Translations under genes and position numbers: made by a program
Shown here: positions 9,095 through 18,634 of the stretch, piece after piece
Position numbering within the stretch: position 1 is the stretch's first letter
How the letters are laid out: the number at the start of each line of letters is the position of its first letter
Origin: Isochrysis galbana
Taxonomy: Eukaryota > Haptophyta > Isochrysidales > Isochrysidaceae
DNA: 64,000 nt
Reading direction: 5' to 3'
Assembly (NCBI GenBank): GCA_018136815.1
Contig: CM030937.1
Location: 3,461,820 to 3,525,819 of the forward strand
Notes under the pieces: model-generated
Told to the model about the DNA's origin: nothing
The model's database searches: none
What the model saw: only the letters and a program-made list of their open reading frames with translations

Positions 9095-9284
9095 CAGGCC
9101 AGGACGCGCGAGACAGGCGAGCCTGCCACTGAGAGAGTGGGTCAGCAGGGCAGTGGGCTCCGGGCAAGCCATCAGGCGTGCCAGGAGCATGAGTGGTTCC
9201 TCCCCCATGGCAGGGGAGGAGTGGAGAGAGGGGGGGGCTCGTGCCCCCCCATGGCCCATGGGCGAACTAAGTATAAACTTAGTT
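9095..9284 (-). mobile_element. S1c, 5' fragment of an S1 element
   Basis: The hairpin AACTAAG-TATAAA-CTTAGTT at 9265-9284 (+ strand view) is followed on the - strand by the S1 5' blocks down to about 9095, where similarity ends. The 3' half is missing, which is the opposite of ordinary 5' truncation. I found no flanking duplication. Confidence 0.75.
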
Positions 9285-9309
9285 GAGAGAGGCGCGCATG
9301 AATCATGAA

Positions 9310-9412
9310 GGCGCAGGGGGGGCTGAAATGTATTTCCGCACGGGCCTCAGAGGCCTGAAATCGGGTATTTTTCGAAAATTTTGCCGGAAGACCCCCGGTT
9401 TTTTTTTGCTGA
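9310..9412. repeat. Old dispersed repeat R4, copy 1
   Basis: The order GGGGGCTGAAATGTATTT, a G/C-rich stretch, GAAAATTTTGCCGGAAGACCCCC, a T run and CTGATC matches 38385-38500 (GGGCCCAAATACATTTT ... AAAAAATTCGCCGGAGGACCCCC, T run, CTGATC). The divergence is high, so this is an old family. Its class is unknown. Confidence 0.5.
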
Positions 9413-9946
9413 TCTCCCATACCAGATACCAGAATACAGAATATGCAGAGGGAGCCTATTTAGGCCTCCGTTTGCCCATTCCCATTCCCATGACAGATTA
9501 CAGAGGGTGCCCTCCGCACCCCCCTAGTGAGTGACCGAGCTAAGGTTAGGGCGGCCCTATTGCCCACAGATCTGGGCTTCAGAGTGTGGCCGCACCGTGA
9601 AGACAACGCAAACACAAGACCCGAAATCGCATCATCCGTGAATGTGAATGTGAATGCGACACATGGAGTACAGCACAAAGATCAAAGAAAAAAGATCTCC
9701 GTCTGGGGGGGGGGGGTGGATACCAAGGAGAGAGGGGCGGGGAAGCATGGAGTGGAGAAACAGAGAAACAGAGTTCAAGAGAGCGTGCTCGCTCGCGGGT
9801 TCCCGGTCCCCCCCCCCCTTCCATCCGCTCGCTCCCCGCACACGCAAGAGGCGGGAAGGGTGGTGGGCACGGCGGCGCCCCTCGACCCGTCGCGACGGGC
9901 GGCGCAGGCCAGCGGTGGGAGGGGCACGGGCGGTCTCGGGACTGTG

Positions 9947-10188
9947 ATGATGCCCTCATGGGAGTCCATCATCGCGACCATGCTCGTCGTTGGCGCCATA
10001 GCCTCAGGTGAGCCCCTTGTGTTCGAGCACCCACCGTTCTGGTGAGAGTGCCTATTCAGCCCTGGGTCTGTGTCGCAGGCTGGCTGTTGATGTGGTACTG
10101 CGTGCTCTCCCAGATTGGGTTTGTGCGCTCTCTCTTTGACCTAGATGACCGCGACCGCAAGAAGGCGGCAGAGCGGCAGAAGCGATAA
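9947..10188 (+). CDS. Two-exon 56-aa single-span membrane protein (possible complex I MWFE-like)
   Basis: Exon 1 is 9947-10007 and exon 2 is 10079-10188. The 71-nt intron runs from GTGAGC to TCGCAG in phase 1 and joins in frame as MMPSWESIIATMLVVGAIAS, then GWLLMWYCVLSQIGF, ending in a charged tail DDRDRKKAAERQKR. One hydrophobic span near the N terminus and a basic tail are clear. The WESII...G..G beginning recalls the NDUFA1/MWFE subunit of mitochondrial complex I, but the usual middle motif is absent, so that identity is only a suggestion. Either of the two adjacent ATGs could start it. Confidence 0.55.
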
Positions 10189-11762
10189 GTGGAATATCAA
10201 ACTGTCTTCTCTCCCGGTATGATGCTGATGCATGGTACATGCACTCGTGCACGTACGCCTCTTTTGACATCCATCACAGGGGCTTGTACGTGGCAGATCT
10301 GACTAGCTATGCGGACCACGACGCCGCTTCTGTGTATCGACACCACTATTCATGTGCTACTATTGGGGTTTCACTGATGCCAAACCGAGCCGTCCTCGTG
10401 CACTTGAGCTTTGATTCGACCTAAGAAATTGAGCCGCATCCAGGAAGCTGCTGAACACAGTCACTTGCCACCTATCATGTCGATCTTCTCCCCCGCCTCC
10501 GCGCTTGCCGGCAATTAGAGCAACCAAGAGGATGAGAAGAAGGCGGGCGAATAGAAGCGCGAAAAAATTAAGGTTAGATCACGCAGGAAAGAGTGGCGAC
10601 TAGTAACGCAGGCACTGAGCACCGCTCACGATCAGACTCTTACAGATTCTTTGTCATGTCAACGGCCGTCCGCGCTAGATCGGACTGTGTCGTACACCCA
10701 CTTTGTGTGGCGGAATTCAAAAACCATTGGCCTTTGGCAACACTTTCGCGAGGGGGGCGGTGTTTGTGTTAGTATTGGCAATTGGCAATGTATTGGGGGC
10801 AAACGAATGCGATTCATGCAACATTCATTCCGAATGTATCCGAATGCAAACCGGCGCCAAGGTCAAGCGCAAACGGCCAGGCCGGCGTATCGAAGGTGTT
10901 GCGTGAACCGCTGCTATGCTCTCGGGCTCCGTCTGCCCCTCTACGCAGTCAGTCTGCCCCTCAGTGCCAGTGCGGCCCCTGGCGCCACCTCACTGCCTAT
11001 TTCTTCTTTCTTGCCTCTTCACCATGCGCCGCTCGGCCCTCGCCGGCCGCGGGTGCGACCCTGCAGCCTGTCTGCAGGGCGCGCAACGAGCAATGGGAAT
11101 GGGCGGAGGAGAGGAGTCAACTCGAGGGCAGGCCCGTGCGGACGTGCGCGGACGTAGAAATGTAGCTCGCGGCCGCCATGCCCACTGAGTGGTATGTATG
11201 GGTCAGGTTGGCTGAGTTGATGCGATGCATGGCAGGTATGAGGACGCGGCTCAGCCCTAATGCCAAGCGTGCGGCAGAGGCTGTATGAGCGTGACTGTCA
11301 GACGTGACTCACGGCGGCGCGCCCGTGTCCTAGTGGGGCGGTTAGCGCCCGATGGATGGGGAGGGCACGAGGCGACTCCGCCCATTGACCCCTGCTCATG
11401 CGCCTCGCAATCGAAACTTGTTTCGGATAGACTTGTATGTATGATATGCAAGTAAGTACGCTTGTGCAGGCCGCAAGCTTTGTAACGCCGTGCTTTGTCT
11501 GGCCCCGCTCCCGAGCGTCTAACAAGAATTCCATCGCACGCACTCATGCAAGGACTTGATTGCTGGGGACGGGCCTGACTCAAATCTAAACTGCAGTGTC
11601 ATGCTGTCAACCCCCCCTCAACTTCTAGATACGCAGCGACGGTTGTCGGCGGGGAAGGGAAGCCAGAGTGCGAGCCTCCTTCATCGCTCTCTCGCAACCC
11701 TCTTACCGCGCTCTCGCCCTGCACGCACCAAGCTCTTCCACGAACACGTGGGCGACTCCACC
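10189..11762. other. Unassigned intergenic region
   Basis: I find no supported gene here. The open frames at 10651-11190 (three overlapping frames) and on the - strand at 11257-11583 have no recognisable motif, and the frames overlap without clear codon preference. Untranslated parts of the neighbouring genes probably lie at both ends. Confidence 0.35.
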
Positions 11763-13638
11763 CTATGCAGCTGCAGTAATCCGCTGATCCCTTCGCACCC
11801 AGGGCGCTGCCCGGATCCAGATATTGATTGCGATTTTGGCTTCGGTGTACCCTGCAGCCGGAGGCGCGCCGCCATGCAGTGTGCGCGGGTCCTCTTGACC
11901 ATTCGGAAGACAATCATTGAACACGAGGGCGTTGTAGGCAGTTGGGGCGATAGTGACCCCTAGTTTTGGAAAGTGGGTGCGGCCATCATATTCCTCGGGG
12001 ACACTGTTGAGGTAAACGAGCATAGTGACGTGTCGGTGGCCATTCATCAGGTTCTCTTCGTAGTCGCACGCCTCGCCATAGTCAAAGTGGGGCTCATACC
12101 TGAAATGGATGGGGGCGAGAAGGTATGAGCCGTTGGAAAGTGTATGTGCGCTACGCTCTGAGCTGAGGGCCAAGCAGAAACCTCCCACAGGCAGTCTCGC
12201 CGGTGTAAGGCGGACATGGCCCGAATGTGCGAGATTCTTGGGCGTACTTTTGGCCTGCTGTGTACTTCAGCAGCTGCAAGGGCTCGATGTATTCAACTGG
12301 GTAGCCAGTTAGCACAGACGCCCGTTTTGTGATGGCTTCAACCACTGGATCACTCCCGGGAAGCATGGCTGTTGTGGAGGTTCGTATGGACTCTTGCCTT
12401 GCTCCTGCTAGCGATCGGTGCATCTTGGGCATTCCCAGGGCGATGATATGCTGTGCTTCTGAGGCCGTCAGAAAGCCCTCTACAAGACGGACCTTTGGAG
12501 ATGCCAGCACAGGCACTAGCGAGATCTCCAGTCCATCCGGAAGAGAAAGGCTCTCGCCTAGCCTCATCGCATGTGCTTTATTGGCGTCCTGATCCTCGTC
12601 CACGGCGGGCGCGGCGGCAGTGGCAAGCAGCCGGCGAGGCGACGCGCGAGGCGTCGTGTGTTGGAGCGCTCGGCACCTGGGCTCCGCGGCTTTTCGCCAA
12701 CGTTGGAGCACATGCACCCTCTCAGATTCGCAGGTGGCAGCGGGCGGCACATCAAAAGCTGTCCCCTTCCAGCACGGCAAAGGCGGTCCGGCGGCCGAGC
12801 GCGGGAGATCCTGCGCTCTCTCCGCCGAAAGGCCGTTTAAGAAACCCAGCGGCGACCTGTCATCATCCAGCAACCCGTATTTACGCGTGCGCACCGTGAA
12901 CTTGCTGCGGTACTTTTGCATCAGACCAGGAAGGTCATGGCGAGCGCAAGAAAGATAGCAATTCTTCAGTGCATGGGGGGTACAGCCTTGTGTCTGCACG
13001 TGGTGCGCACAACTTTCCTGCTCGTCCTTCAGCTCTCGGCAACGAAGCGCTCGGGTGCATTCCACTGGGTCGGGCTCATTGTGGCACAAGGAGATGGTGG
13101 CACATGCACCGATGCAGCTACGGCGCACTCGCTCGTTCGAGGAGCAGCTCTGCTCATCCGCCTAGGGGAACGAAAGAGGCAACAATGCAAAAATGACCAG
13201 CTCGCCACGACCCGCAGTCAAGCTAGCGCTCGAAGGAGAACTGCCGGCTTGGCTCGCAGTTTGCAGGTGGGCAGTGCGTGCGGGGCGGTCTGTGCTCACA
13301 TCGTCAATGCAGGTGATGAGCTCATCGACCAGGACTTCGTGGACAGATGCGCGCTGTTTGGCGCAGTTTTTGGGGCACGACGCGAGCATGAACTTTGGGT
13401 TGCGTGTGCACTCGCCCTGCTCTGCCCAGCCAGCGCACTGCTCGAGCTCTCCAAAGGGGTCGACCACCACCTCAGCCGCCTCGCACTCTGCCGCACAGTG
13501 CAGCTGCATGAAGGCAGGGTTGGACTGGCACTCGCCGCTCCGCGCCCACGAGGCACACTCGCTCGGCCGCTCCGCCGTCGCCGCAAGCGCGAGAAGCACG
13601 AGAAGCGGCGCGGCGCAAGGCCGCCACGCCGCCCTCAT
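11763..13638 (-). CDS. Prolyl 4-hydroxylase with N-terminal ShKT domains
   Basis: Three exons, 13638-13300, 13161-12248 and 12099-11763, give 529 aa. The introns (donors GTGAGC and GTACGC, acceptors CCCTAG and TTTCAG) join in phases 0 and 2. A signal peptide (MRAAWRPCAAPLLVLLALAA) is followed by six-Cys ShKT modules: CASWARSGECQSNP..., CAGWAEQGECTRNP..., one spanning intron 1 and a fourth ending CYLSCARHDL. The C-terminal Fe(II)/2-oxoglutarate domain has H422 and D424 (EPHFDYGEAC), distal H493 (TLHGG) and 2OG-binding K506. It should hydroxylate prolines in secreted or cell-wall proteins in the ER/Golgi. A likely class of substrate, a Pro-rich secreted protein, is encoded at 39.6 kb. The C-terminal tail after WIRA is less certain. 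Confidence 0.85.
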
Positions 13639-15185
13639 CACTGGGCGGCGCCGCTCCAAGAACCGACAGCCTAGACAGGAATAGAACAGTCCCAATGCTG
13701 TTGTACAATACTCACTACTCTGGAGATACGAGGGTTTTTGCAACGGCGCAATAGGCTCTCAACAAGGTCGCAATAGAGCGACTCAATAAGTCGCGCTGTG
13801 GAGACACGTATTGAGAGCGTCCCACTAACTAAGCGCAGTGGGGCGCTATCGAGGGCTCCCGGTGGCCTCAATAATGGAGAGGGTGCGCGACAGTGATGGG
13901 ACGTCAGGTATCAGGTCATCAGGTTTCGCCAACCTGAAGCTGATACCTGATATCAGACCTGATATCAGCCTGATATAAGTTAGTATCATGTTAGTACATA
14001 CGTTATAGTGTCAGTATGTAGAACACTTCTGTTGCGGGTAGGGGGGGTTGCCCATTCCCCCTCGCACGTCCCCGTTCATTAGGTTCCCTTCGCGTGCTGA
14101 CTCCCTCCTGCCGCCTCGCCCCGATCCCCCCTCTCTGCATTGCGTTCCTTTTCCCGCCATCGGCCTTTTCCCCCGCGTCCCCTTTCGTTCTTAGTTGTCA
14201 CGCTCCGACGCCCTTTCCCCGCGTCGGCCCACTGGGCCCGCCCCCTCCCTCTCTCTCTCCTTCCCCGTTCTCTCCCCGAGTGTCTCCTTGAGTTTCCGGC
14301 CCCGTTTCATCCCTCTCTCTTCCCGCGTCTTTTCCCTTCCCGGTGTTTACTTTTCCCGCGAGTGTCCCCCCCCCCTTTGTTCTTCGTCCCGCGATCAGCG
14401 CCACCGCTCGAGCGCCCCTGTCCCCTTCTCGTCTGCCTGTGCTCTCCGTGCTCGTCACGCCCGTCCTCATGCTGCCCGAGGCCGAACCCTCGGTCTCCCC
14501 TTCGTCCGCACGTGCCCTCCCCGATCGTGTCCCTCCGTCTCCTGCGCCCCCTTCCATTTGTACTTCACATGTTAATGCCATGCACAGCCCTTCCACACCA
14601 ACATGCACAGCAGCCACAGCCCCTCACCACTCATCACACCCACAACTTCTAACTTATGACAACAATCAACAATCTAAATCTAAATCTGTCGAACACGCGA
14701 TGACTACAGGCTCATAGGCAGAGGGCCGTTCGATCGAGCCGGCAGCTGACGCGGTCGTGGAAGGATCGTTGTTTGTTGCTTGCGGGAAGATGTCTGAAAG
14801 GTCATAGTAAGAGTCGGGTCTGACAGTGTCTGCCATCGAGCGCTACGAGCGATGAGGTAAACTGAAGGTCGGAGGATTGCGACGCGTGGCGTCGGAGAGT
14901 AGAGACGAGGCTAGCTAGCGAGCTAGTGGAAGAGAGAGAGAATGAGAATGAGAGCTTCTTAGGTCCGTGTGGCTGAGTGAGTGGAGTGGCTGTGGTTATG
15001 GTTGTGGCTTGTGATGTAGAGAATTAGGTCGTTTGCCTTCATTTGGTACCCCTCGTTTCCCAATACGCAATGCGTCGGTACAAAAAAATGTCTAGTATCT
15101 AAGCAAAGGCACCCACCTCACAGTGCTCAACCATGTTTACAAATGGAATGGCGGCTGATGATTTAGTACGCAAGCAGCTATCTGT
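13639..15185. other. Unassigned region with C/T-rich tract and palindromes
   Basis: I see no gene with support. Two perfect CTGATATCAG palindromes sit at 13947-13956 and 13959-13968, in a stretch of repeated CTGATA/TATCAG words (13900-13985). Positions 14040-14580 are strongly C/T-rich, which opens long but low-complexity frames. The remainder (14700-15120) has no recognisable signal. Confidence 0.4.
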
Positions 15186-15562
15186 GAAGAACCCGTACTT
15201 GCACCTCCTCGAGACGACCGTCCTTTCCTCGTTAAGACCGACGGTGCTAGCAAGCTCGGCATCGCCGGCGTCCTCGCCCAAAAAGACGACGAAGGGAGAG
15301 AGCGCGTCGTTGCATACTACGATCGTAGTTTGAGTCCGGCTGAGCGCCATTGGACAGTTACTGAAATCGAACTTCTAGTTCTAGCAGCGCTAGAATCGAT
15401 CCGAAATTGGAGGCCTTATCTTTGGGGTCGCCACTTCACCCTCGTCGTAGACCATTCAGCTTTGCGCTGGCTTCACACGATGAAAGATCAAGTCACCGGT
15501 GGGCCAGCCTCGCGCCTCATGCGATGGGTCCTAAAGCTAGCCGAATATCGATTCCCACCGAC
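15186..15562 (+). mobile_element. Ty3/Gypsy RNase H fragment, copy 1
   Basis: The frame of position 15219 reads VLAPPRDDRPFLVKTDGAS, AERHWTVTEIELL, WRPYLWGRHFTLVVDHSAL and RLMRWVLKLAEYRF. This is the RT-linked RNase H of a Ty3/Gypsy polyprotein with the D, E and D catalytic positions. It is closely similar to the copy at 62490-62945. Relative to that copy it carries a 6-bp insertion adding two residues in the TEIELLVLAALES stretch. No LTR, RT palm or integrase is adjacent, so it is a relic. Confidence 0.85.
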
Positions 15563-15567
15563 CGCCG

Positions 15568-15707
15568 CTACTACCCTTAGTACTGGTAGTAGGCCAAAAC
15601 TGCTACTATGTTACATAGTAGTAGTGCTCGAGTGCTACTATGTTACATAGTAGTAGCTCCAGTGCGGGGTTGGTAGCCTTGGTAATATAGTACCAAGCTA
15701 CTATATT
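15568..15707. repeat. Cluster of four short hairpins
   Basis: Perfect stems occur at 15568-15592 (CTACTACC/GGTAGTAG), 15603-15621 and 15635-15653 (both CTACTATGT/ACATAGTAG, 32 bp apart) and 15684-15707 (AATATAGTA/TACTATATT). They begin immediately after the truncated RNase H fragment. Confidence 0.75.
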
Positions 15708-15741
15708 CACGGCCTTACTATCCATCCCGAACCGCCCAGCC

Positions 15742-16152
15742 ATGTCCGCTCCGTCGTCGCGCTCGCCCTCGCCCAAGCCCGTCCTCCCGCCTTTCTCTGC
15801 TGAGGAGGTGGTCCAGCCCGTCATTCCATCACTCCCGGCCACCTTCGCCGCGCCTCCCGCCGATGGTTTCCCTTCCGAATCATCGCATATCGAGCCAGTG
15901 GTCATGCTCGATCCGTCAGTCAGAGTCGCGCGGAGGAACCTAATCGGGGCGTATGGGAAAAGGCAAGTGTACAAGGCCCCTTCCTTACCCGCAACAAGCC
16001 TGACGTCCCATCACTGGTGCGCGAGGCCGCGCCGCACCGCAAGGAGATGCACTGCCGCGGCGGGTCGGGATTGTCCCGGGGCGAGGTCTCCGGTAGCTAG
16101 GGTAGCCGCGTGCGCGCGCTGTGAGGAGCTGGATGGGCTGCGCGGGCAATGA
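15742..16152 (+). other. Open frame of unknown status
   Basis: A 136-aa frame starting MSAPSSRSPSPKPVLPPFS. It is rich in Ser and Pro with no recognised motif and lies next to the Gypsy fragment. It could be retroelement debris or non-coding sequence. I could not decide. Confidence 0.2.
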
Positions 16153-16439
16153 TGCCGGAGGGTCAAGGGGTGGTCGGATTGTCGGCAGCCCGACACGGCG
16201 CTGCATCGGGCGGGAATCAAATGCCGAATGTAGCTTAGATATAAAGGAACCGATCCCCCCGCGGGCGCGAGCGCCAATTCTTACGGGTAGAGCGTGAGCG
16301 CGTGTGACGGAGGGGGGGAGAGGGGGAGCGAATCGCACCATTTCTTGGCGAAGATTTTCGTCGCGGCAGGTGGCCCCCCCCTGGATGTTTTTATTGGGCA
16401 TCGCGTCACGGTCAAAAAATGCAGCCCAACCCTTACTAT

Positions 16440-16499
16440 TAGTTAAAAAGCCCCCGTTTGACCGCCCTATTGAATCTTGAATTTTTAAGGTTTTTTTTT
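16440..16499 (+). mobile_element. Possible LINE/SINE 3' terminus
   Basis: TTGAATTTTTAAGG plus T9 at about 16472-16499 resembles the GAATTTTAAAAGG plus T10 terminus of the LINE at 51.0 kb. No LINE coding sequence is visible upstream, so this would be only a tail or a non-autonomous copy. Confidence 0.3.
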
Positions 16500-17146
16500 C
16501 GTTGACTATTTTGGTGGCGACCCTGGACTTCGACTTGACGTCACATGTATACCTGCGCTTTTTGTGGCTTTCCATAAGAGTGGTACTGCGAGAACGATGA
16601 CCGCAGAAACAGCAATCTCCCAAGCATAGCTATAGCTACACAAATAGCACGGGCGTAAGCACAAGCGACCGATAAAAGTACACAAGCGATGCACCACACA
16701 TCACACGAGGCATGTATGGAGGACGAGGTACCAGTCGTTCGGATGTTCGCGGTGCACGCATCATGTTGCCTTGCATTTCCGCATCCTTCAGGCATGCGCG
16801 AAGTAGGAATGTAATGTGTCCCCAGGACAACAACACACTAGCGCGACTTGATGACCAAAAGCATCCCGGTGGGAGAGGACAAGACGACCTTGACAAGTGA
16901 CCGGCTGTGTTGACCAGCGGAGTGCCTGGGCAGTAAAGCATGCACCAGCTCCATTGCGTACGGAATTCGCATGTGTGCCCCGTCGTTCTTGGGAATCTAC
17001 GGAGTGGTAATCCTTGAGTCACAGCTCCGAACACCCGTCAAGGTAAACAAGTCAACACAAGGGACGGGTGGGCTTCATGATGGTCTCCAGCTCATTTCTC
17101 ACACGGCGTTAGCCTTGGCTGCGCGAAAGTCATATCCGGAAGACGA
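16500..17146. other. Unassigned region
   Basis: I see no supported gene or known repeat. Several short frames on the - strand overlap without recognisable motifs. Confidence 0.35.
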
Positions 17147-17554
17147 TCATTCAGGCCCAGATGGAAGAAACCATCTTAGATTCCGCCGACGGGGCAGCGG
17201 GTGTCTCCGGCTCATCCAATGCAAAAGCCACCTGCAGTAAGGTGGCACGCGCCGGGGCGCGGAGAGAAGATGAGCGATGATGATGCAGATGCACACAGTA
17301 CCTCTCACACCGGCGTTTGCAAGGAGGGAGCGGGGTGCGAGGTGGCGAAGCGCCTCCCTAGCAATCTCACATTTACGTGCAGGCACGGCGTCTTGGTCCT
17401 CCGGGATGAAGGGGTTGTCGAGCTCAGCGTCGAAGAAGGCGGCGACGGGCGCGGAGACAACACGCGTTGGTACTTGATACTTGACTGGCGACTGGATGAC
17501 GATCGCGCTCGCGGCGAGCACGAGGAGAGCGGAGAGGACAGCGAGCAGGCGCAT
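17147..17554 (-). CDS. Small secreted or organelle-targeted protein, gene model uncertain
   Basis: The first 60 residues are convincing: MRLLAVLSALLVLAASAIVI is a signal-like peptide, followed by an acidic segment DAELDNPFIPEDQDAV. The frame then becomes Arg-rich and less protein-like. A donor-like GTAAAT at 17376 and an acceptor TGCAG before 17231 suggest an intron. The segment after the acceptor has a plausible open frame, VAFALDEPETPAAPSAESK, ending at a stop, but the phase does not match that donor. The downstream exon is therefore unresolved. I do not recognise the family. Confidence 0.4.
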   Translation of the reverse strand: MRLLAVLSALLVLAASAIVIQSPVKYQVPTRVVSAPVAAFFDAELDNPFIPEDQDAVPARKCEIAREALRHLAPRSLLANAGVRGTVCICIIIAHLLSAPRRVPPYCRWLLHWMSRRHPLPRRRNLRWFLPSGPE

Positions 17555-17639
17555 TGCGGGGGTCGGGGGGGGGCGGGCGAGAGAGAGCTGAGGACGCGAG
17601 GGAGGGGGGCCGCCGACGAGCGAGCGAGCGAGCGAGAGA

Positions 17640-18260
17640 AGAAGCCTACTCTCTCTCTTCTCGCTGAGATGACGAGGCTTCTGAGAAAGTAAGTGTACGC
17701 GATCGTTCTTCTCGCATGAACAGTCCGTCCCCCCGCCCCTCTCCCTGGCCGGGAAGCCAGGCGGCTCGAGAAAAAATCGGAGGAAAGCAGAGAAGAGGAG
17801 AAAAGCTCAAGTTTCTTACCACAATGTGCGGAGTCTCTTCTCTTACGATGAGGGTGTACAATACCTGCTGGGCGTCCGCCACATCCAAGAGTCCTCCTCT
17901 CCTCCTCTCTCTGAGGGGGGCGGGCGGGCCCCCGAGAGCGAGAGAGCCCAGAGCCCCCAGATCGAGGACGGGCGGGGGGAGCGCGGCCACATCTCCCACC
18001 GCCGGAGGAGCTGCAACGTCGCTCTCGAGAAGCTGCAACGCTCTCTACAAGAGGCAGATCGGCCAGATCGGCAGGATTTGTGAGTCTCTCTGCCACTCTC
18101 GCGAATTCAACGAAACAGGGGCCGGGGCACTTCCGCGAACGCTGGGCGACTCGACTACTTTACGAGCGGTCAAAAACAGGCGAACGAACTCATCTTCGGT
18201 GTTGGTGTCGGGTCTATAAGTATATGTTATACTTGTAGAGTACTCCTAGAGTAGAGTAGT
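17640..18260. other. Possible - strand exons, unresolved
   Basis: On the - strand the frame GLLDVADAQQVLYTLIV (about 17900-17840) is followed by two donor-like sites (GTAAGAG, GTAAGAAAC) and could be an exon. I could not link it to a start codon or a partner exon. GAGC tandem repeats lie at 17615-17640. Confidence 0.25.
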
Positions 18261-18634
18261 CAAAAGTACGAGATTAGAGTATGGTACTCCTCCTACTATC
18301 TAGAGAGAGTACTAAACAAAGCAGAGGCCCCCAGGGGGAGCCGACGGGACGCGACGGCAGGGGACGGAGGAGGGCAAGGGGTTGTTGGGTGGGTGAGTTG
18401 GGTTGGGTTGGGAGGGGGGGAGGGGGCGAGGAGGGAGCGCCTGGGGGGGAGTGGAGGTTCGAAGTGGGTGGAGGCGGAGGGGGAGGGGAGGGTTGAAGGA
18501 GGCGGGGAAGCAGGCCGCGGAGATCGCAGAATCTCGTGGAGAAGCGCGGAGACGGAGAGAGGTGGGCACGCGGCGCTGGTGAAGGAAGGGGAGTCGAGGG
18601 CGAGGGAGGAGGGGAGGAGGAGGCGGGAAGGGAG

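Noticed and set aside
14094-14717. Overlapping Ser/Pro-rich ORFs
   Set aside because: Composition-driven frames in a C/T-rich tract, with no motif and open frames on both strands.
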